The notes: generated by a model not told the origin, from the letters alone. Shown: positions 34,647-45,790, counted from the first letter of the stretch. The stretch: DNA of 64,000 nucleotides from Protula sp. h YS-2021 (GCA_949752745.1 OX457026.1:45229239-45293238); one strand, 5' to 3'. Made by a program: numbers and translations.

Positions 34647-35252
34647 CTACCTCCGAGACATTGATAAGCCGGTAGTACGTTTTCTTTCCTTAACCGACAC
34701 CAAGCATTTTGCGCTGTCAAGATGTAGCTTTGACCGTAACATTTTAGTCGGAAATAGTGTACCTGTGACGTCGCTGGCTTGTACAACTTTTACCGCAATC
34801 ATTGTTTCTCTGCACAAAGGAACAAGCTTTTCCTGAAGAGTTCTGGCGAAACCAGGTGTTGCAGTCGGCTTGCGGTCAAGACCATCTCTCCACTCGGGAT
34901 GACACTTCATTTTTAAGTCGCGAAAATCCAACTGGACCGCATAATTTACCATAAAATCTCGTCCTAAAATCATGTTGTTGGTCATGCGAGACAAAATATA
35001 GAATTTTTGCGTGAAACAAGTGCCATCCAATTTAACGCTAAGGTCTTCAATACCTAAAACGTCAATAACATTGCCACCTACTCCTTGTATTTTAGTTAGT
35101 TGCGCTGGTTCTTTTGGTTCCTTGTGGAAGACATTTCTGTAAACCTGAACGGATAAGCAGGACACAGGTGCGCCGGAGTCTATCAGCGCCTTTACCTTAT
35201 GCGTTAACAGTTTTACTGTGATGCAACCGTTTATAATTTCAGAATCTGGCAC
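34647..35252 (-). CDS. Aspartic protease domain (pol N-terminal part)
   Basis: The retropepsin active-site motif ALIDSGAPVSCLSV is at about residues 17-30, followed by NNMILGRDFMVNYAVQLDF, the usual ILGxDF second motif. It belongs to the same element. A frameshift relative to the upstream and downstream pieces prevents one continuous polyprotein in this copy. Confidence 0.88.
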   Translation of the reverse strand: MPDSEIINGCITVKLLTHKVKALIDSGAPVSCLSVQVYRNVFHKEPKEPAQLTKIQGVGGNVIDVLGIEDLSVKLDGTCFTQKFYILSRMTNNMILGRDFMVNYAVQLDFRDLKMKCHPEWRDGLDRKPTATPGFARTLQEKLVPLCRETMIAVKVVQASDVTGTLFPTKMLRSKLHLDSAKCLVSVKERKRTTGLSMSRR

Positions 35253-35756
35253 ATGTTCGGAACAAACCTCCTGAACTATAATTGGCTGTGAGGAAGATTT
35301 CTCTGTTTCACGTTTTGAATTACCGTTACTTGAAGTTTGATTCTTATCGACAGGCTGAATGGTTTTATTCTTTGGTTTCCGTGGACTCGTACGATTTTTA
35401 GAATTATCTAAATATTGCCTACCCTGTACATTAACTTTGTCAGCATACCCTTTCCTGGGTTGCCCATCTCCTTTCGAGACAGGCGCGTACCCCTATGCAC
35501 TAGGCTTTCTATACGCGTGCCTTGGGGTACGACAGGACCGTTTTAAGTGACCCTTGTGGCCACATTGTCGACAAAACGCTGTAATCACCCAACACGTGTC
35601 ATTACCAGCACAACTTGTCGAGAAGCAGCGCGGACAGATGTCTTGATGGTTGGCTAAGTGGCCTTGTGTTCGAGACTGCGTTCCGCCTCTGCCCCTACCG
35701 TTGGAACCACGATGTGGCCTGGCGCGGTGGCTCGGGTAATGTCTTTTCTCGCGAGC
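35253..35756 (-). pseudogene. Nucleocapsid region with zinc knuckle
   Basis: At about 35530-35575 the minus strand encodes CRQCGHKGHLKRSC, a CX2CX4HX4C knuckle, followed by a basic linker. It is out of frame with gag, because the gag frame stops at 35757, so at least one frameshift lies here. Confidence 0.8.
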
Positions 35757-36410
35757 CTAGTTCGAGCACCGAGGGGGTAGAGTGCTGTTAGACGGCGGCG
35801 GGAACGACGTTTCTAGCTTGTCCACGTTGTTGACCTCCGTGGTGTCGCTTTCGAGGGTCATTTGGTAGAAGCGGGCTTCGCTTCGGAGATCCTTCGTTGA
35901 TTTAATGGTGCGGCTATGCTCACGTAATTTCTCTTTTAAAGTCGATCGAAACGAATAGACTACCTGTTTGACGAACTCTTCGTCATCAAGCTTTAACTGC
36001 AGCGACAGGGCCTTCATGCTATCAATAAAAGCATCGTTTGACTCGCCTTTTTGTTGTGTGCGGGTTTTGTATCTTAGGTATGCCTGGTCATAGCTGTCTG
36101 TAATAAATCTTTCTTTACATGCGGCAACGAACGAGGCTTTTTCTGCATCTCCTAGCGTCGAAACCCACGTTTGGGCAGCGCCGTCAAAATAAGACATACA
36201 AAACCCTGCATACTCCCCATCTTCCTTACCAGTTTGGCTAAAAATAAGGACAAACCGTTGTAGCCATGCCTTGGCTTTCTGCTCATCACCCAAAAATAGT
36301 TCGAGCGTAGGACCCTGAGTCGCCCTTGTCTTAACCGCCATACTTCCTTGATTGTATGAACCTTGACTCACCTGACTCACCTTATAATCGTAATTTTTGG
36401 GTGCTGGCAT
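35757..36410 (-). CDS. Gag (capsid part) of the Ty3/gypsy element
   Basis: The 217-codon frame starts MPAPKNYDYKVSQ. It has the retrotransposon gag core: KAKAWLQRFVLIF, then GAAQTWVSTLG, then RYKTRTQQKGESNDAF and the helical remainder. It begins 70 bp inside the 5' LTR on the minus strand, the expected distance. It ends early, before the zinc knuckle. Confidence 0.88.
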   Translation of the reverse strand: MPAPKNYDYKVSQVSQGSYNQGSMAVKTRATQGPTLELFLGDEQKAKAWLQRFVLIFSQTGKEDGEYAGFCMSYFDGAAQTWVSTLGDAEKASFVAACKERFITDSYDQAYLRYKTRTQQKGESNDAFIDSMKALSLQLKLDDEEFVKQVVYSFRSTLKEKLREHSRTIKSTKDLRSEARFYQMTLESDTTEVNNVDKLETSFPPPSNSTLPPRCSN

Positions 36411-36480
36411 AACCTAGAATCGCAACACTCAAAGAATCATTAGTGAGGGCACGGGGAGCCGTATAGCATCTCGAACATAT

Positions 36481-37522
36481 TTTATGCCCGGGTGTGGGGA
36501 CATAAAAGCGCAGAGACTAATTATTCATGCGCATGCGCAATCGGATCAAGCGCGTGACGTAACACCGTCAGCGTCTCTCAACATAAGGTGCTCGAGCCGC
36601 GGACTAAGTAAAAAACTTTAATTTAATCTAAATCAAGACGTCATTCGTTTATTTATTTATTCCCATTTACTCTTTATTCTTACATTTATTACACGATTCA
36701 AGAACTCAATAATCTTTCTCTACTTCGTAATAAAATGCTTAAATAGATACGCTATAAATCAGATCATTTTACACGCAGCTGGTTACTAACCTGGCGTCCC
36801 GAATATATATCAATATAATAAATTATCCGTTTAGGACTGGAAAGCGAAGTCCTTTAAATTCTAATTTGTCGAAACCTTAGAATCCCTTCTATTGCAAAAG
36901 TCGCAGTTGTTTGTAGTTCCTAACTGGTGGTTGAGTGAAACTCAGACTGCCTTTTTATGGTAAAACACGAATTTCTATAGGGGAAGGGGCTGACACCAAA
37001 GTTGACGCGCGAATGACCACTCGACTCGATAGAAGCGTGTCACGGGTTACTCACAAAATGTCATTGGTTGCGCTAACCTTAGAGAACTACGGGTTAATTG
37101 CGTTTAGGCACTCCCCAGATGTTGACACAATTACCTAAGTACCTGAATATGCCGGAGATCGAATGTCACTTTGACGCATATTTAATTAACCTTAATTGCA
37201 ATGGTACAATAGGACCTCAGCATAGCTTAAGAGTTTAATTACTTTAGTGGTCGCTCATCCTATTAACTACCCGGTGGTGTTAACGCCACATATAATTAAG
37301 TTAGGATAAAAAGGGGACCGAATGTGTAATACCAATTAACACTCTTTTATATTTTAAGCCTTTTTAAAAATATGAAAAGATAGAGAAATAAATTCAAGTT
37401 GTAAAATGACGCAAGAATTAATATGACAATTTAATGAAATGGACCGATTACCAATTTAAATCTACCCTAGAAGAGAACGCAAAATTCTTCATAAAAAATC
37501 ACTAAAATTACTAAACATAATA
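36481..37522 (-). repeat. 5' LTR (1,042 bp)
   Basis: The plus-strand borders are TTTATGCCCGGG and CTAAACATAATA; read on the minus strand the LTR runs TATTATG...CATAAA. It is nearly identical to the two halves of the 3' LTR, which suggests a fairly young insertion. Confidence 0.9.
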
Positions 37523-37745
37523 GAGCTCTCATTGCGTAAATAGATAACACGGCGTATGCCTGACTAGTCAATAAAACCTCAAGTCAACAAAAACCAAACA
37601 CAAACCAAACAAAAACCAAACACTACTCGGCTTATAAGCTGTGTTGTTTGCAATATATTAATCAATAAATAACCCATTGAAGGAAGTATTTTTTGCGTTT
37701 TAATGTTTCTCAAGTGTTTAACATTTCGTTAGGAGGTTCTAGTTC
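37523..37745 (-). mobile_element. Split hairpin-ended element, proximal half
   Basis: On the minus strand it starts CTAGAACCTCCTAACGAAATG. It matches the plus-strand copy beginning at 39313 in reverse. Together with 28991-29196 it formed the site entered by the Ty3/gypsy element. Confidence 0.72.
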
Positions 37746-38632
37746 TTACACTGCCTGTGAGTGACCTTTTTGTGCGTTACTCATCTACAGCTGTTGCGTA
37801 ACATGCCACTCATCCAGGGGTCAGTGTCAGTGTGTGGTGCAGTCGTTATCTATGGGAATTTTTTCTTTCAAACTGGGCCATATGAGATCTTGCACCTCAT
37901 CATTTTGGCAACCCCCCCCCCCCCGCCTTCTCCCATCTTTTTCGCAGTTATGAAGAATGCCTTTCTAGTGCTTTTTGCTTTTTGGCCCAAGGTATATCAT
38001 GGCTAGAACTACACTTAGGGTACAGACCGTTACCGCAATTTTTGGTGAAAGGGTTAAGTTGCATTTAGAGTAGTACCTACATTAAATGGCATGGGGGATG
38101 GGAGTGCATGACGATTAGCAAAAAAAAAATCACCAATGAAGCGGGGAAATGGTGTAGGTAGTTACCTTCCACACCAAAAAACCCGATAAAACATAACTCC
38201 CAGCTTCAAGACCCGCATAAAAAGACGTAAAGTGAAACCTGTTTGTCGAGACCCATCCAGGTTCGCAAAAAAGATGTACGGTAAAACCTGAGCGTCTTGG
38301 CCGACTTCCACATCCGAAAAAAATGTACGCACAGTAAAACTGTTGTAGTGACCTACTTCCACACCCGGATAACACCTACATTAAAATCTGTTTTAGTAAC
38401 CACCATCTAGTTTTGTTTATTTTTGAACTTTTGACAATGAATTATAATTATTTTTGCAGAAATGAATCTTTTATTTCAGTAATAAAAAAAGATAAAGGAT
38501 TATTGGGGAATTATGGGATTAGTCGGAGGGACATATATTTTTGCTTACAAAAACGAGAAACTAAATAGATGCCGATTGAAAGTGTGTAACACAAGCCTGT
38601 ACTCTTATGTTTTGTGTGCACTGGCGCTCTAG
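37746..38632 (-). mobile_element. Hairpin-class element, relative of the one at 29956
   Basis: On the minus strand it starts CTAGAGCGCCAGTGCACAC. It includes about five ~67-bp tandem units (38110-38410; ACCCGGATAACA, GTAAAACCTG motifs) and a poly-C tract near 37914. Positions 37755-37990 match 30350-30790 and, inverted, 48900-49210. It is non-coding. Confidence 0.6.
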
Positions 38633-38738
38633 TTATAATCAATTTTTCGATTAAGTTATTCTCACCACCACAATCCAAATTTATAACTCGGACTCTAAGT
38701 TACAGCAAACAATCTGAAACAGAGAGCAGCTGCGTTAC

Positions 38739-38987
38739 CTTAACTGCGAAATCGACAGATAGAGTTGCCTGGCCATGTGACTGGTCGTAATGCCTTAAGG
38801 CTTGCTGTAGTTGGGTCCACGTGCCAGATTCACTCTCGACTTGTTCTTCCGCAGAGAGCACGGCATAGGCGAGCCACGTGAGGCCCGGCCAGGAGCGGCT
38901 GTCGAGCATGCTGGGCGAACCCAGAGGACTGCCGAACCACGAGCTTAGGCTGCTCAGCATTCCCTGCTCACTATCACTGTGCAGCGT
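38739..38987 (-). CDS. EPG5: EPG5 exon w7
   Basis: This 249-nt exon is phase 0 on both sides, with the acceptor CGTATTTTCAG and the donor TTAAG|GTAACG. It encodes TLHSDSEQGMLSSLSSWF, a serine-rich stretch, SWPGLTWLAYAVLSAEEQ and a helical tail ending LSVDFAVK. It corresponds to vertebrate LLSSLVSWI...WFAWTVLNME...DQALKKAQTQL. The exon is visibly more GC-rich than its surroundings. The following intron is 25 kb, the largest in the window. Confidence 0.93.
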
Positions 38988-39312
38988 CTGAAAATACGGT
39001 ACAAGCATTACTCAAAACACACCTTTCCATCAATGTCTGGTTGATCTTTATCAATGAATAGCAAGGAGCACAAATTAACGAAAAGCCTGACAATTTTCAA
39101 AACTTTGAAGTTTTAATGTATGAATTTTATATGTTTTTTTTTTAATTTTTTTTTTCTAAACTTTAGAAGTTTTGAAACTGTAACACGTTGATCTGTTGAT
39201 CTGCTCACGATTTGGTGTATAAATGTCAAAAATAGCTGAAACGTGGAAGATGTGTTTTCATAGCAATAATTTATTTAACTCCAAGAGAAAAGCAAAAATT
39301 GCATATTTAAGA

Positions 39313-39830
39313 CTAGAACTTCACTTCGCTAGCGAAATGTTTAACACTTGACAAAAATTAAAACGCAAAAATACTTCCTTCAATGGGTTATTTCTTGAAT
39401 AATATATTGCAAACAACACAGCTTGAATACGTCTTATAAGCCGAGTAGTGTTTGGTTTCTGTTGACTTAAGGTTTTATTGACTGATCTAGCATACGCCGT
39501 GTTAGCCATTTACGCAGTGAGAGCTCGCACAAAGCTCACTGTGCAACTCTGTGTGATGTGGGTTAAATGCTACGAATTTACTTGCAAAAATACACTCTTT
39601 TCACATGGCGTTTTAACAAAGAAAACGAAATCAAAGACGAAAATAAAAAGTGACATGCACATGTTCAGATCAAGCTCTTCATAAGTCCCAAGTTTCATGG
39701 TCGTAGGGCCCATAGTGTCAGAGAAGAAGAAGACACAAAAAATCGGAAAAAGTGTCAAGAAGAAATAAAAAAGGACGAATTTTGCTCGCACAAATTCATA
39801 TAACCATTGCAAGCCAAAGGCTTGTCAAGT
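39313..39830 (+). mobile_element. Hairpin-class element, intact relative of the split copy
   Basis: It starts CTAGAACTTCACTTCGCTAG with the hairpin TTCGCTAGCGAA. The body equals the split copy without the retroelement: the join GTGCGAGCTCTCACTGCG (reverse strand, near 39530) is the empty target site. It ends at a hairpin around AAGCCAAAGGCTT. Confidence 0.68.
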
Positions 39831-39903
39831 GTTAAAAATGGATAATTAACACTTGACAAGCCTTTGGCTTGCAAGGGTTATATGAATTTGTGCGAGCAAA
39901 ATT
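39778..39903. repeat. 58-bp-arm snapback palindrome
   Basis: The left arm 39778-39834 and right arm 39846-39903 are nearly perfect complements (AATTTTGCTCGCACAAATTC ... GAATTTGTGCGAGCAAAATT), with a loop of about 11 bases. It lies exactly at the end of the element that starts at 39313. Confidence 0.88.
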
Positions 39904-40593
39904 GCACTGCTCTGCAACTGAGCACTACATACAACATGCCCCGCCTCTCCAAGCCCACGAGGGTACAGGCACAACTGGCTGCTTGACCTCACTCAATGTG
40001 TATCACAAGACAGAGTTTGAACGCCACTTGTAATTAGAAGGCAACCATCTCGTTAAAGATGTTGACACATGCAATGGAAGGGTCAAGGCTTATAAGTGAT
40101 GGTTATTGTATGTCTACGAGTGCTGTATCGGATATGCTACCGACAAAGACGGGATTTCAGATCTAAGGCCAATCAGGATATGCGTAACATTTCAAAATCG
40201 AAACTAATCGGGATCAATGACAGAAGACCAACTTCAGATGCAATGCGGCGGGGAGGCACTCACGTTCAGTCTGACTTTTATGCATGTCCATAACCTTTCA
40301 AAACGATCCATAAAGGCGAAGTGCTAATTTTGAAATAATATCCGCTTTTAGATATGCCGGTAACTCAGACAGGTACTCGCTTTCTTCATTAAAATAAACC
40401 CAAGTGCTTATAAACTTTTGATACGTAGAGACTTTGAAATCATTTTACGTTCAGCCGGCCCTGCGTCATATAAAGCCGCCATATTTTTATGGTCGTTTGA
40501 TCGCTGTTTCATCTCCTGGACTAGAAATTACTGTTGCTCAGATTTCCCGCAGTTTGTACAGGATTAAAATGTCTACGATATGAGTGAATTTAC

Positions 40594-40693
40594 CTTCTGC
40601 ATTTCGTAGAAAAAGGTCAAAGTCATGTCAAATACATCTCCCTCCAACTGATTGGATGCTTTCACCAAATTATTTAACACATACAGCACGTTT
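40594..40693 (-). CDS. EPG5: EPG5 exon w6
   Basis: This 100-nt exon follows the acceptor GTTGTGTTTCAG and ends at CAGAAG|GTAAAT. It encodes NVLYVLNNLVKASNQLEG then DVFDMTLTFFYEMQK. One base enters and it ends in phase 0. It continues directly into w7 (YEMQK-TLHSDSEQ). The intron to w5 is only 339 bp and looks free of repeats. Confidence 0.92.
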
Positions 40694-41032
40694 CTGAAAC
40701 ACAACATTGCCTATTTGTAACAAATGCATACTATTTGCAGTTAATTGCAAACTATTTGAAAATCTGCCTTCGTCCTTTCGCCTTTCAAATAAACCGGGTT
40801 ACATCGCTTGCCGGGCAAACTCATAAATCTAGGGCTTTAGCAGATTCCTTTTCAACTTACCTGTTCTACAAAGCAGCTTATTTTGAAAACGCGAATGACT
40901 TTTGAAAGAAAACAATAACTTCGCACAAAATCGACGCATCACTTTATTTAATATAGCAGGTAAAGCAATTATTCGTCAGTTTTGAAGGGGCGTTTAAGTT
41001 CATACAGTCACATCACTGCAAGCTCTTCTTAC

Positions 41033-41130
41033 CTGTCTGTTTGCCATTTGTTCAATTTTGTGAGCATTCTAAGCCAAAACTCAATAATGTTTCTACTGTT
41101 CTGCCCGTCCAGCTTTCGAAAAATGTGATC
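41033..41130 (-). CDS. EPG5: EPG5 exon w5
   Basis: This 98-nt exon follows the acceptor ATTCTTTGTAG and ends at ACAG|GTAAGA, a near-consensus donor. It encodes DHIFRKLDGQNSRNIIEF then WLRMLTKLNKWQTD, matching the vertebrate segment with VLEFWVQALISQHLWY. It starts in phase 0 and leaves two bases, which pair with the first base of w6 to give AGA. A long AT dinucleotide run begins about 80 bp on the intron side of the acceptor. Confidence 0.92.
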
Positions 41131-41209
41131 CTACAAAGAATAAATCAAGTATTTTAAACAAGTGTATCTGACATCATATATACATCATATGATGTCAGAT
41201 ATATATATC

Positions 41210-41211
<2 letters not shown>

Positions 41212-41260
<49 letters not shown>
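41212..41260. repeat. AT dinucleotide microsatellite
   Basis: An uninterrupted AT run is preceded by the inverted repeat CTGACATCATA...TATGATGTCAG at 41169-41199. Directly after it, at about 41330-41362, is the inverted head (TTTCGCTAGCGAAATGAGG then TTCTAG) of a hairpin-class element. Confidence 0.9.
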
Positions 41261-41267
<7 letters not shown>

Positions 41268-41880
41268 ACTACAATCGATTATTTAATTCGATGATCCTTG
41301 AAAATCTTGTTTTAATTTTTGTCAAGTGTTTCACATTTCGCTAGCGAAATGAGGTTCTAGTTTTCTTTCAGCGGAACTTATTTGTTTTATCAAGTCAAAT
41401 ACTTTGGTGAAATTTCACTTCCAATTTACAACAAATAACATGAAGTGTTTGAAAACTTAAGCACGCCCGAATAGAGCTTGACACTGGTTTGGTATTTATA
41501 TTATACAAGTTAATACTGTCACTGACGACAACAAACGTTTACGATGCAGTTATAAACATCTAAAGGTTACCAAAATTCTTATAAAATAAAATCTTCCATA
41601 CTAAACGTTATATGTAACGTATGAAAATTTTCGTTATATGTTTCGCAGCAAGAATTTCGATCTATCGATTGCGCAGGAAAATAATCGATTATGCCCAAAA
41701 CGTTAACCATTTAACGAAATTGGTTCCACCCCTAATGCTCGGACCAGATAATGAGGCACTGTTTCTTCAAACCACACACTGGGCAATATCTGGAAAGCGC
41801 GATAGCAGATAGTACTGCCGCTAACGATATAACTGACAGCGCCGACCAAGTGTTTTAACTTTAGTAACCTAAAGCCGCAC

Positions 41881-41989
41881 CTGTATCATGGCAGAAAAAT
41901 ACGTGGTGACTGGTCCCGGGAATTCGCTGTAAAACATCCCGCCTTTTGACGTATCCATGTAAAGAACTTGCTCTAAAATCTTACGAAAT
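41881..41989 (-). CDS. EPG5: EPG5 exon w4
   Basis: This 109-nt exon has the acceptor TTGTTTTGTAG and the donor CAG|GTGCGG. It encodes FRKILEQVLYMDTSKGG followed by YSEFPGPVTTYFSAMIQ. The first base completes an AGA codon begun in w3, and the exon ends in phase 0. The vertebrate counterpart ends similarly in NSMIQ. It lies 342 bp from w3, one of the few introns here not invaded by repeats. Confidence 0.9.
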
Positions 41990-42331
41990 CTACAAAACAA
42001 TCCTGAATAATTACTGATTTATTTTTTTGCGAAATTTTGAAACTACATTATTAAAAAAATCGTTTGAGTTATACATATTAATACTGTTATTTTTACAGTG
42101 CTTTTTAGTAACCGCGTCGTATTCACAAAAGTTACCACACAATTAACCGTTTCTTTAACTACTAATCCTTATCCCATTTCGGGGTTTGTTAACGCTTTCC
42201 TGTATTCGAGAAAAAAATCCATTCCTTCTGACTTAATAATTATTTTCTGGGGAGGTGCTGTGACTTTATATAAATCAACGGGAAATGTTCTTATCTCGCA
42301 CTTTTTTGTGGTTGACACATTATAATATGAC

Positions 42332-42472
42332 CTGGAGTTGGAGTACAGATACTCGGTGTTGTAGAACAACAGCGGCAGGATGAGCGAGAGCGTGTGTATG
42401 GCAGGTAAATGGTAGCCCTGCTCCACCAGCTTCTCCAGGTGACCCAGGCCCTCCTGACAAAAGTCCCCTATG
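42332..42472 (-). CDS. EPG5: EPG5 exon w3
   Basis: This 141-nt exon follows the acceptor TTGTTTTCAG and ends at TCCAG|GTCATA. It encodes IGDFCQEGLGHLEKLVEQ, then AIHTLSLILPLLFYNTEYL, a helical repeat-like segment. It matches the vertebrate stretch with FCAEGIPLLG and KILPLFYPCQYYL. One base enters and two leave, consistent with both neighbours. A second in-frame AG lies a few codons inside (TTTTGTCAG), but using it would break the phase with w2. Confidence 0.92.
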
Positions 42473-43059
42473 CTGAAAACAAGGCACAAGTTATCTGTTT
42501 TTGATGTGAAATTTAAAACAAAGTTTTCGTCTGAGTTCCTATTTTCACCATTCAGTCAATCTGAAGAATTTCCTTTTTCAGGCAATAAGTTTTGAATATA
42601 ACCCAGCGGATCACATCAGTTCCAGCTCTGGCCATTTAAATATTAAGTAAAAGCGTTGTAAGAGAACTGAAATGTTTTTGGCATTGTCACTGCTTGAACT
42701 CAGAGGGGAGGACAGCAGGAGGGAGAAGGAGGGGGGGAGGGAGAGGGACGGGACATTTTCCTTATATAACGCATATCTGAATAAACATATCTCGTATGCC
42801 CAGAATTCCCGCTGCCAGTCGTTTTATTTCTGAATTGTGGGTTTGGTCGTTAGAGGATTCTTACCTATCAACATGTCCTCAAATCCTGAGACGCGTCTGA
42901 CTAAAACGGAAGTGGGACGAGTGAAGGTTACGACCTCGACCATAAGTACGAGAAGGGGATACTTCAGTGTACAAGCTTAGCAATGTGAAATGTGGTCACT
43001 CTAAACTAGGTTTATACTCTACGTCCTTTTTAATCTTGGCCTGGAATGTATTCACTACT

Positions 43060-44471
43060 AGAGGTGTGACGGTTCGTACCGAAAACCGAGAACCGAGAAA
43101 AGGCTTCGGTTCGGTTCGAACCGAAAACCGAAAAGCCCAATCACGGTTTCGGTTCGGTTTTCTTTTTGCTATTTATAACAAGATAATGTATTAATTTGGT
43201 GATGTTATTTTAGTTCTTTTAGTATAGTTTAGTTTTAATATATATATATCACATCGGACAAATCAACAAACATATTTCACACACTTTTTTTTGGAACCTA
43301 TGGCGAATTCCATGCCTTATTATGGCTACATGTGAGTCTGTCAGTCAATAACAATGTAAATTCTTGTGTAAGTAAGCTTTGAGGTAATAAGTATAAAACA
43401 TTACCGTCAGGGTTGAGCTGGGTTCTCAGGAAAGTGAGTCAAAAAAGGAAAGTGTGACTCAGTTGGGTCCAGAAAAACTCGGTGGATTCCGATAAAGTGA
43501 GTCATTTCGTAAAAAATGCCCACAAAGTGGACAAAAACCCCGCCAATGCGAACCCCGATTACCGTTATATGTTAGGTTTTGTATCTGTTCTAAGGTAAAA
43601 AAAATTTCGGATTATGGGATTAAGTGCAGGCAGTTAAAAATAAATAAAAAAAAATAAACAAGTAAAAAAGTAAAAGAAGTCACGATTTTAACTTTTTGTT
43701 CCAGAGTAATATTTGTCAATAAAATGCTAGAACAAGCCCATTGAGTGTACACAGTGAAGATGCATTGTTAGGTTATTAACGACTTAAGCTGCTCATGCGA
43801 CACAGTCACCCACACCCCCACACCTTTTCTGCCTTATGTACACACTGAGTTAACGGTATTTCTCCATTGTGGTGCCCGTACTAATTTCCAAACAGTTGCT
43901 TGCTGATAGCAAGACTGCTTAATAAATAACAGCGCCAAGACTATTGTCTTATCCAAATAAGCCCTGTCAATAGAAGTACTCCCGTTATGAGTCACTATCA
44001 TTGTTGATTTTAAAGTCAAAGAGTAATTAACCCAGCAAATTTGTGGTGCACTAAATCTGAAAAAAAAATGACTGGGTGACGTCTAGCTCCCGTATATAAA
44101 GATATTTCGACAGAGATGCGACAAATAGTTGAAACGTAAAAGCTATTTGCAAATGTTCAGTTATTCGATGTGATATTGCTGAGAACTGCAGTGGCATTAG
44201 ACTAATAAATAGTGAAAAATCAGTTCTGAATGTTTTTAAACGTTCTGTGACTTTTTTGGTGATTTAAATAAAAAAGTCAATTTAAAAAAAAAAAAAGTCA
44301 ACAAAAAAAAGTCATGACTTCTACCAGCCCTGAGATATATATATATTTGAAAAGAAAACTACCGGTCGGTGTTGCTAAACCGAACCGAAAAAAACCGAAC
44401 CGAACCGAAAATTTTTGTTGAACCGAACCGAACCGAATCGAACCGAGCCGGAGGTGAACCGTCACACCTCT
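43060..44471. mobile_element. hAT-like non-autonomous element
   Basis: The inverted ends AGAGGTGTGACGGTTC and GAACCGTCACACCTCT are flanked by the perfect direct repeat ATTCACTACT (43050-43059 and 44472-44481). hAT elements make 8-bp duplications; the two extra bases may be chance or part of the termini. Just inside both ends are CGGTTCGGTT / AACCGAACCGAA repeats. The interior has no transposase. Confidence 0.75.
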
Positions 44472-44504
44472 ATTCACTACTGAGATTTTACTAGTCTTAT
44501 CATA

Positions 44505-44720
44505 TCTGGGTCGCGACGACAGGTTTTACTCTTCACCTTTTTTATGCGATCCTGGAAAGTGGGCCCTAAAAGCAAGTTTAACTATGTCTTTTATCCGGGT
44601 CCAGGAGGTGGGCACTAAAAACAAATGTTACTGCACGTCTTATTATTCGGATCTTGAAGGTGGTCGCTACAAAATGGGTTTGGTGTAGTCTTTTTTATCC
44701 GGGTCTGGAATATGCTCACT
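44505..44720. repeat. ~67-bp tandem repeat, three units
   Basis: The units carry TTTTATCCGGGTC and GGTGGGCACTAAAA motifs and are the same family as 46417-46660 and, inverted, 38110-38410. Between 44721 and 45299 there is only a T-rich tract and non-coding sequence. Confidence 0.65.
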
Positions 44721-45299
44721 ACCCCACCGATTCCCTGTTCCATTGTTTTTGTTGTTTTTTTTTTGTTTTTTTTTTTGCTTACAGTTATCCCCCCGGACTT
44801 CTAATGAAGGTATTGCCTTGAACGCAACCCAATCCTTTTACCTCTTTCATAGTATGGGTAAACGCCAAAAGTGTACTTTCATCTAGAATATATACTTTGT
44901 CTTTGAATTTTCTTATCGACTAAAAGCGAGAGACGGGAGGGCAGCTTTCTGTGCCAAAATAGTGAGCTGCTCGTCAAACACAAGAAAACAGATGAAACAC
45001 TTCAAAAAGTGATACCAACTTTGCTGTCAGATGAATAATACGTAGTCCTGCAGAGACAGAAAATGCTGCGACATGCTGTGTCCAGCCAGCCGCAATAACT
45101 TATGCACTTGATAACAAAGGTAACGCTTTCCGCTTCTCCCCCCCCCCTTCCCGCTTATCAAACCGCGTTCGCTCCCCAACTCACGTCGGAACGGCTCTGC
45201 ATTGTTACTCCCTTCCCACCTCCAGCTCATATAATGTAGGTGCCACCGAACTCCAGTTTCACCAAAAATTCACAGAAGTAGCCGACGAGCCGCGAGTTG

Positions 45300-45790
45300 A
45301 TAATCAAGTTTTGATGTCATATGGCGTGACGCGTTGCCAAATATGCGTCAAATACAATAGCAACAAACAGTACCATCGAAGGCATAATCCCGACAAGTTT
45401 GAAGCTGAGCCGAGTTGTCGCTCGAGGATTATCAAAATCAAGTGTCTACAACAGCAGCACACATTACACACACATACTCACACACAAATACAAAAAAGTC
45501 ACGCACAGTCGAGTGACCAAAACACGTAATGATGTCATACGTTGCGCTATATACACAAAATACATTACAAAATGTAGGACCCATCCACGGCATCATCCTA
45601 CCAAGTTTGACGCTGATCCAATATTCCGTTGTGCAATTACAGCAATTACGCAACTGTCACATTTTCACGTCCTACGCACTGTCCAATATATGTCAAATAC
45701 AACCTAAACCGGCGGACCAACCCAATGATAATCCAACCAAGTTTGACGTTGACTGGACGTGTCGTTCGAGAGTAATCGAGAGCAACTGAA
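45300..45790. repeat. Two to three diverged tandem units (CCAAGTTTGACGCTGATCC type)
   Basis: The units share ATCCYACCAAGTTTGA, GTCGTTCGAG and ATGATGTCATACG blocks, with a CA-rich tract at 45465. They resemble the 31100-31790 and 51140-51780 repeats. There is no gene. Confidence 0.5.

Larger units (their letters stand above)
29197..37522 (-). mobile_element. Env-bearing Ty3/gypsy LTR retrotransposon, internally deleted, with nested insertion
   Basis: The 5' LTR is 36481-37522. The 3' LTR is 29197-29955 plus 31890-32172, split by another element. The 5-bp duplication GAGCT lies at 29192-29196 and 37523-37527, and the uninterrupted site is visible in the inverted relative near 39533. Order on the minus strand: gag, zinc knuckle, protease, start of reverse transcriptase, env-like. 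Most of reverse transcriptase, RNase H and integrase are missing, so the copy cannot be autonomous. Errantivirus-like layout (Ty3 pol plus an env-like third gene) is known from invertebrates. Confidence 0.9.

Noticed and set aside
41162..41344. Frame across the AT microsatellite
   Set aside because: Low complexity only.
42866..42990. Candidate minus-strand exon ending at TGATAG|GTAAG
   Set aside because: The donor is good, but the phase does not match w3 and the frame hits stops.
45027..45230. Candidate extra EPG5 exon (HKLLRLAGHSMSQHFLSLQDY)
   Set aside because: It looked helical, but exons w2 and w3 join directly in matching phase and match the protein without a gap. Its phase would not fit.
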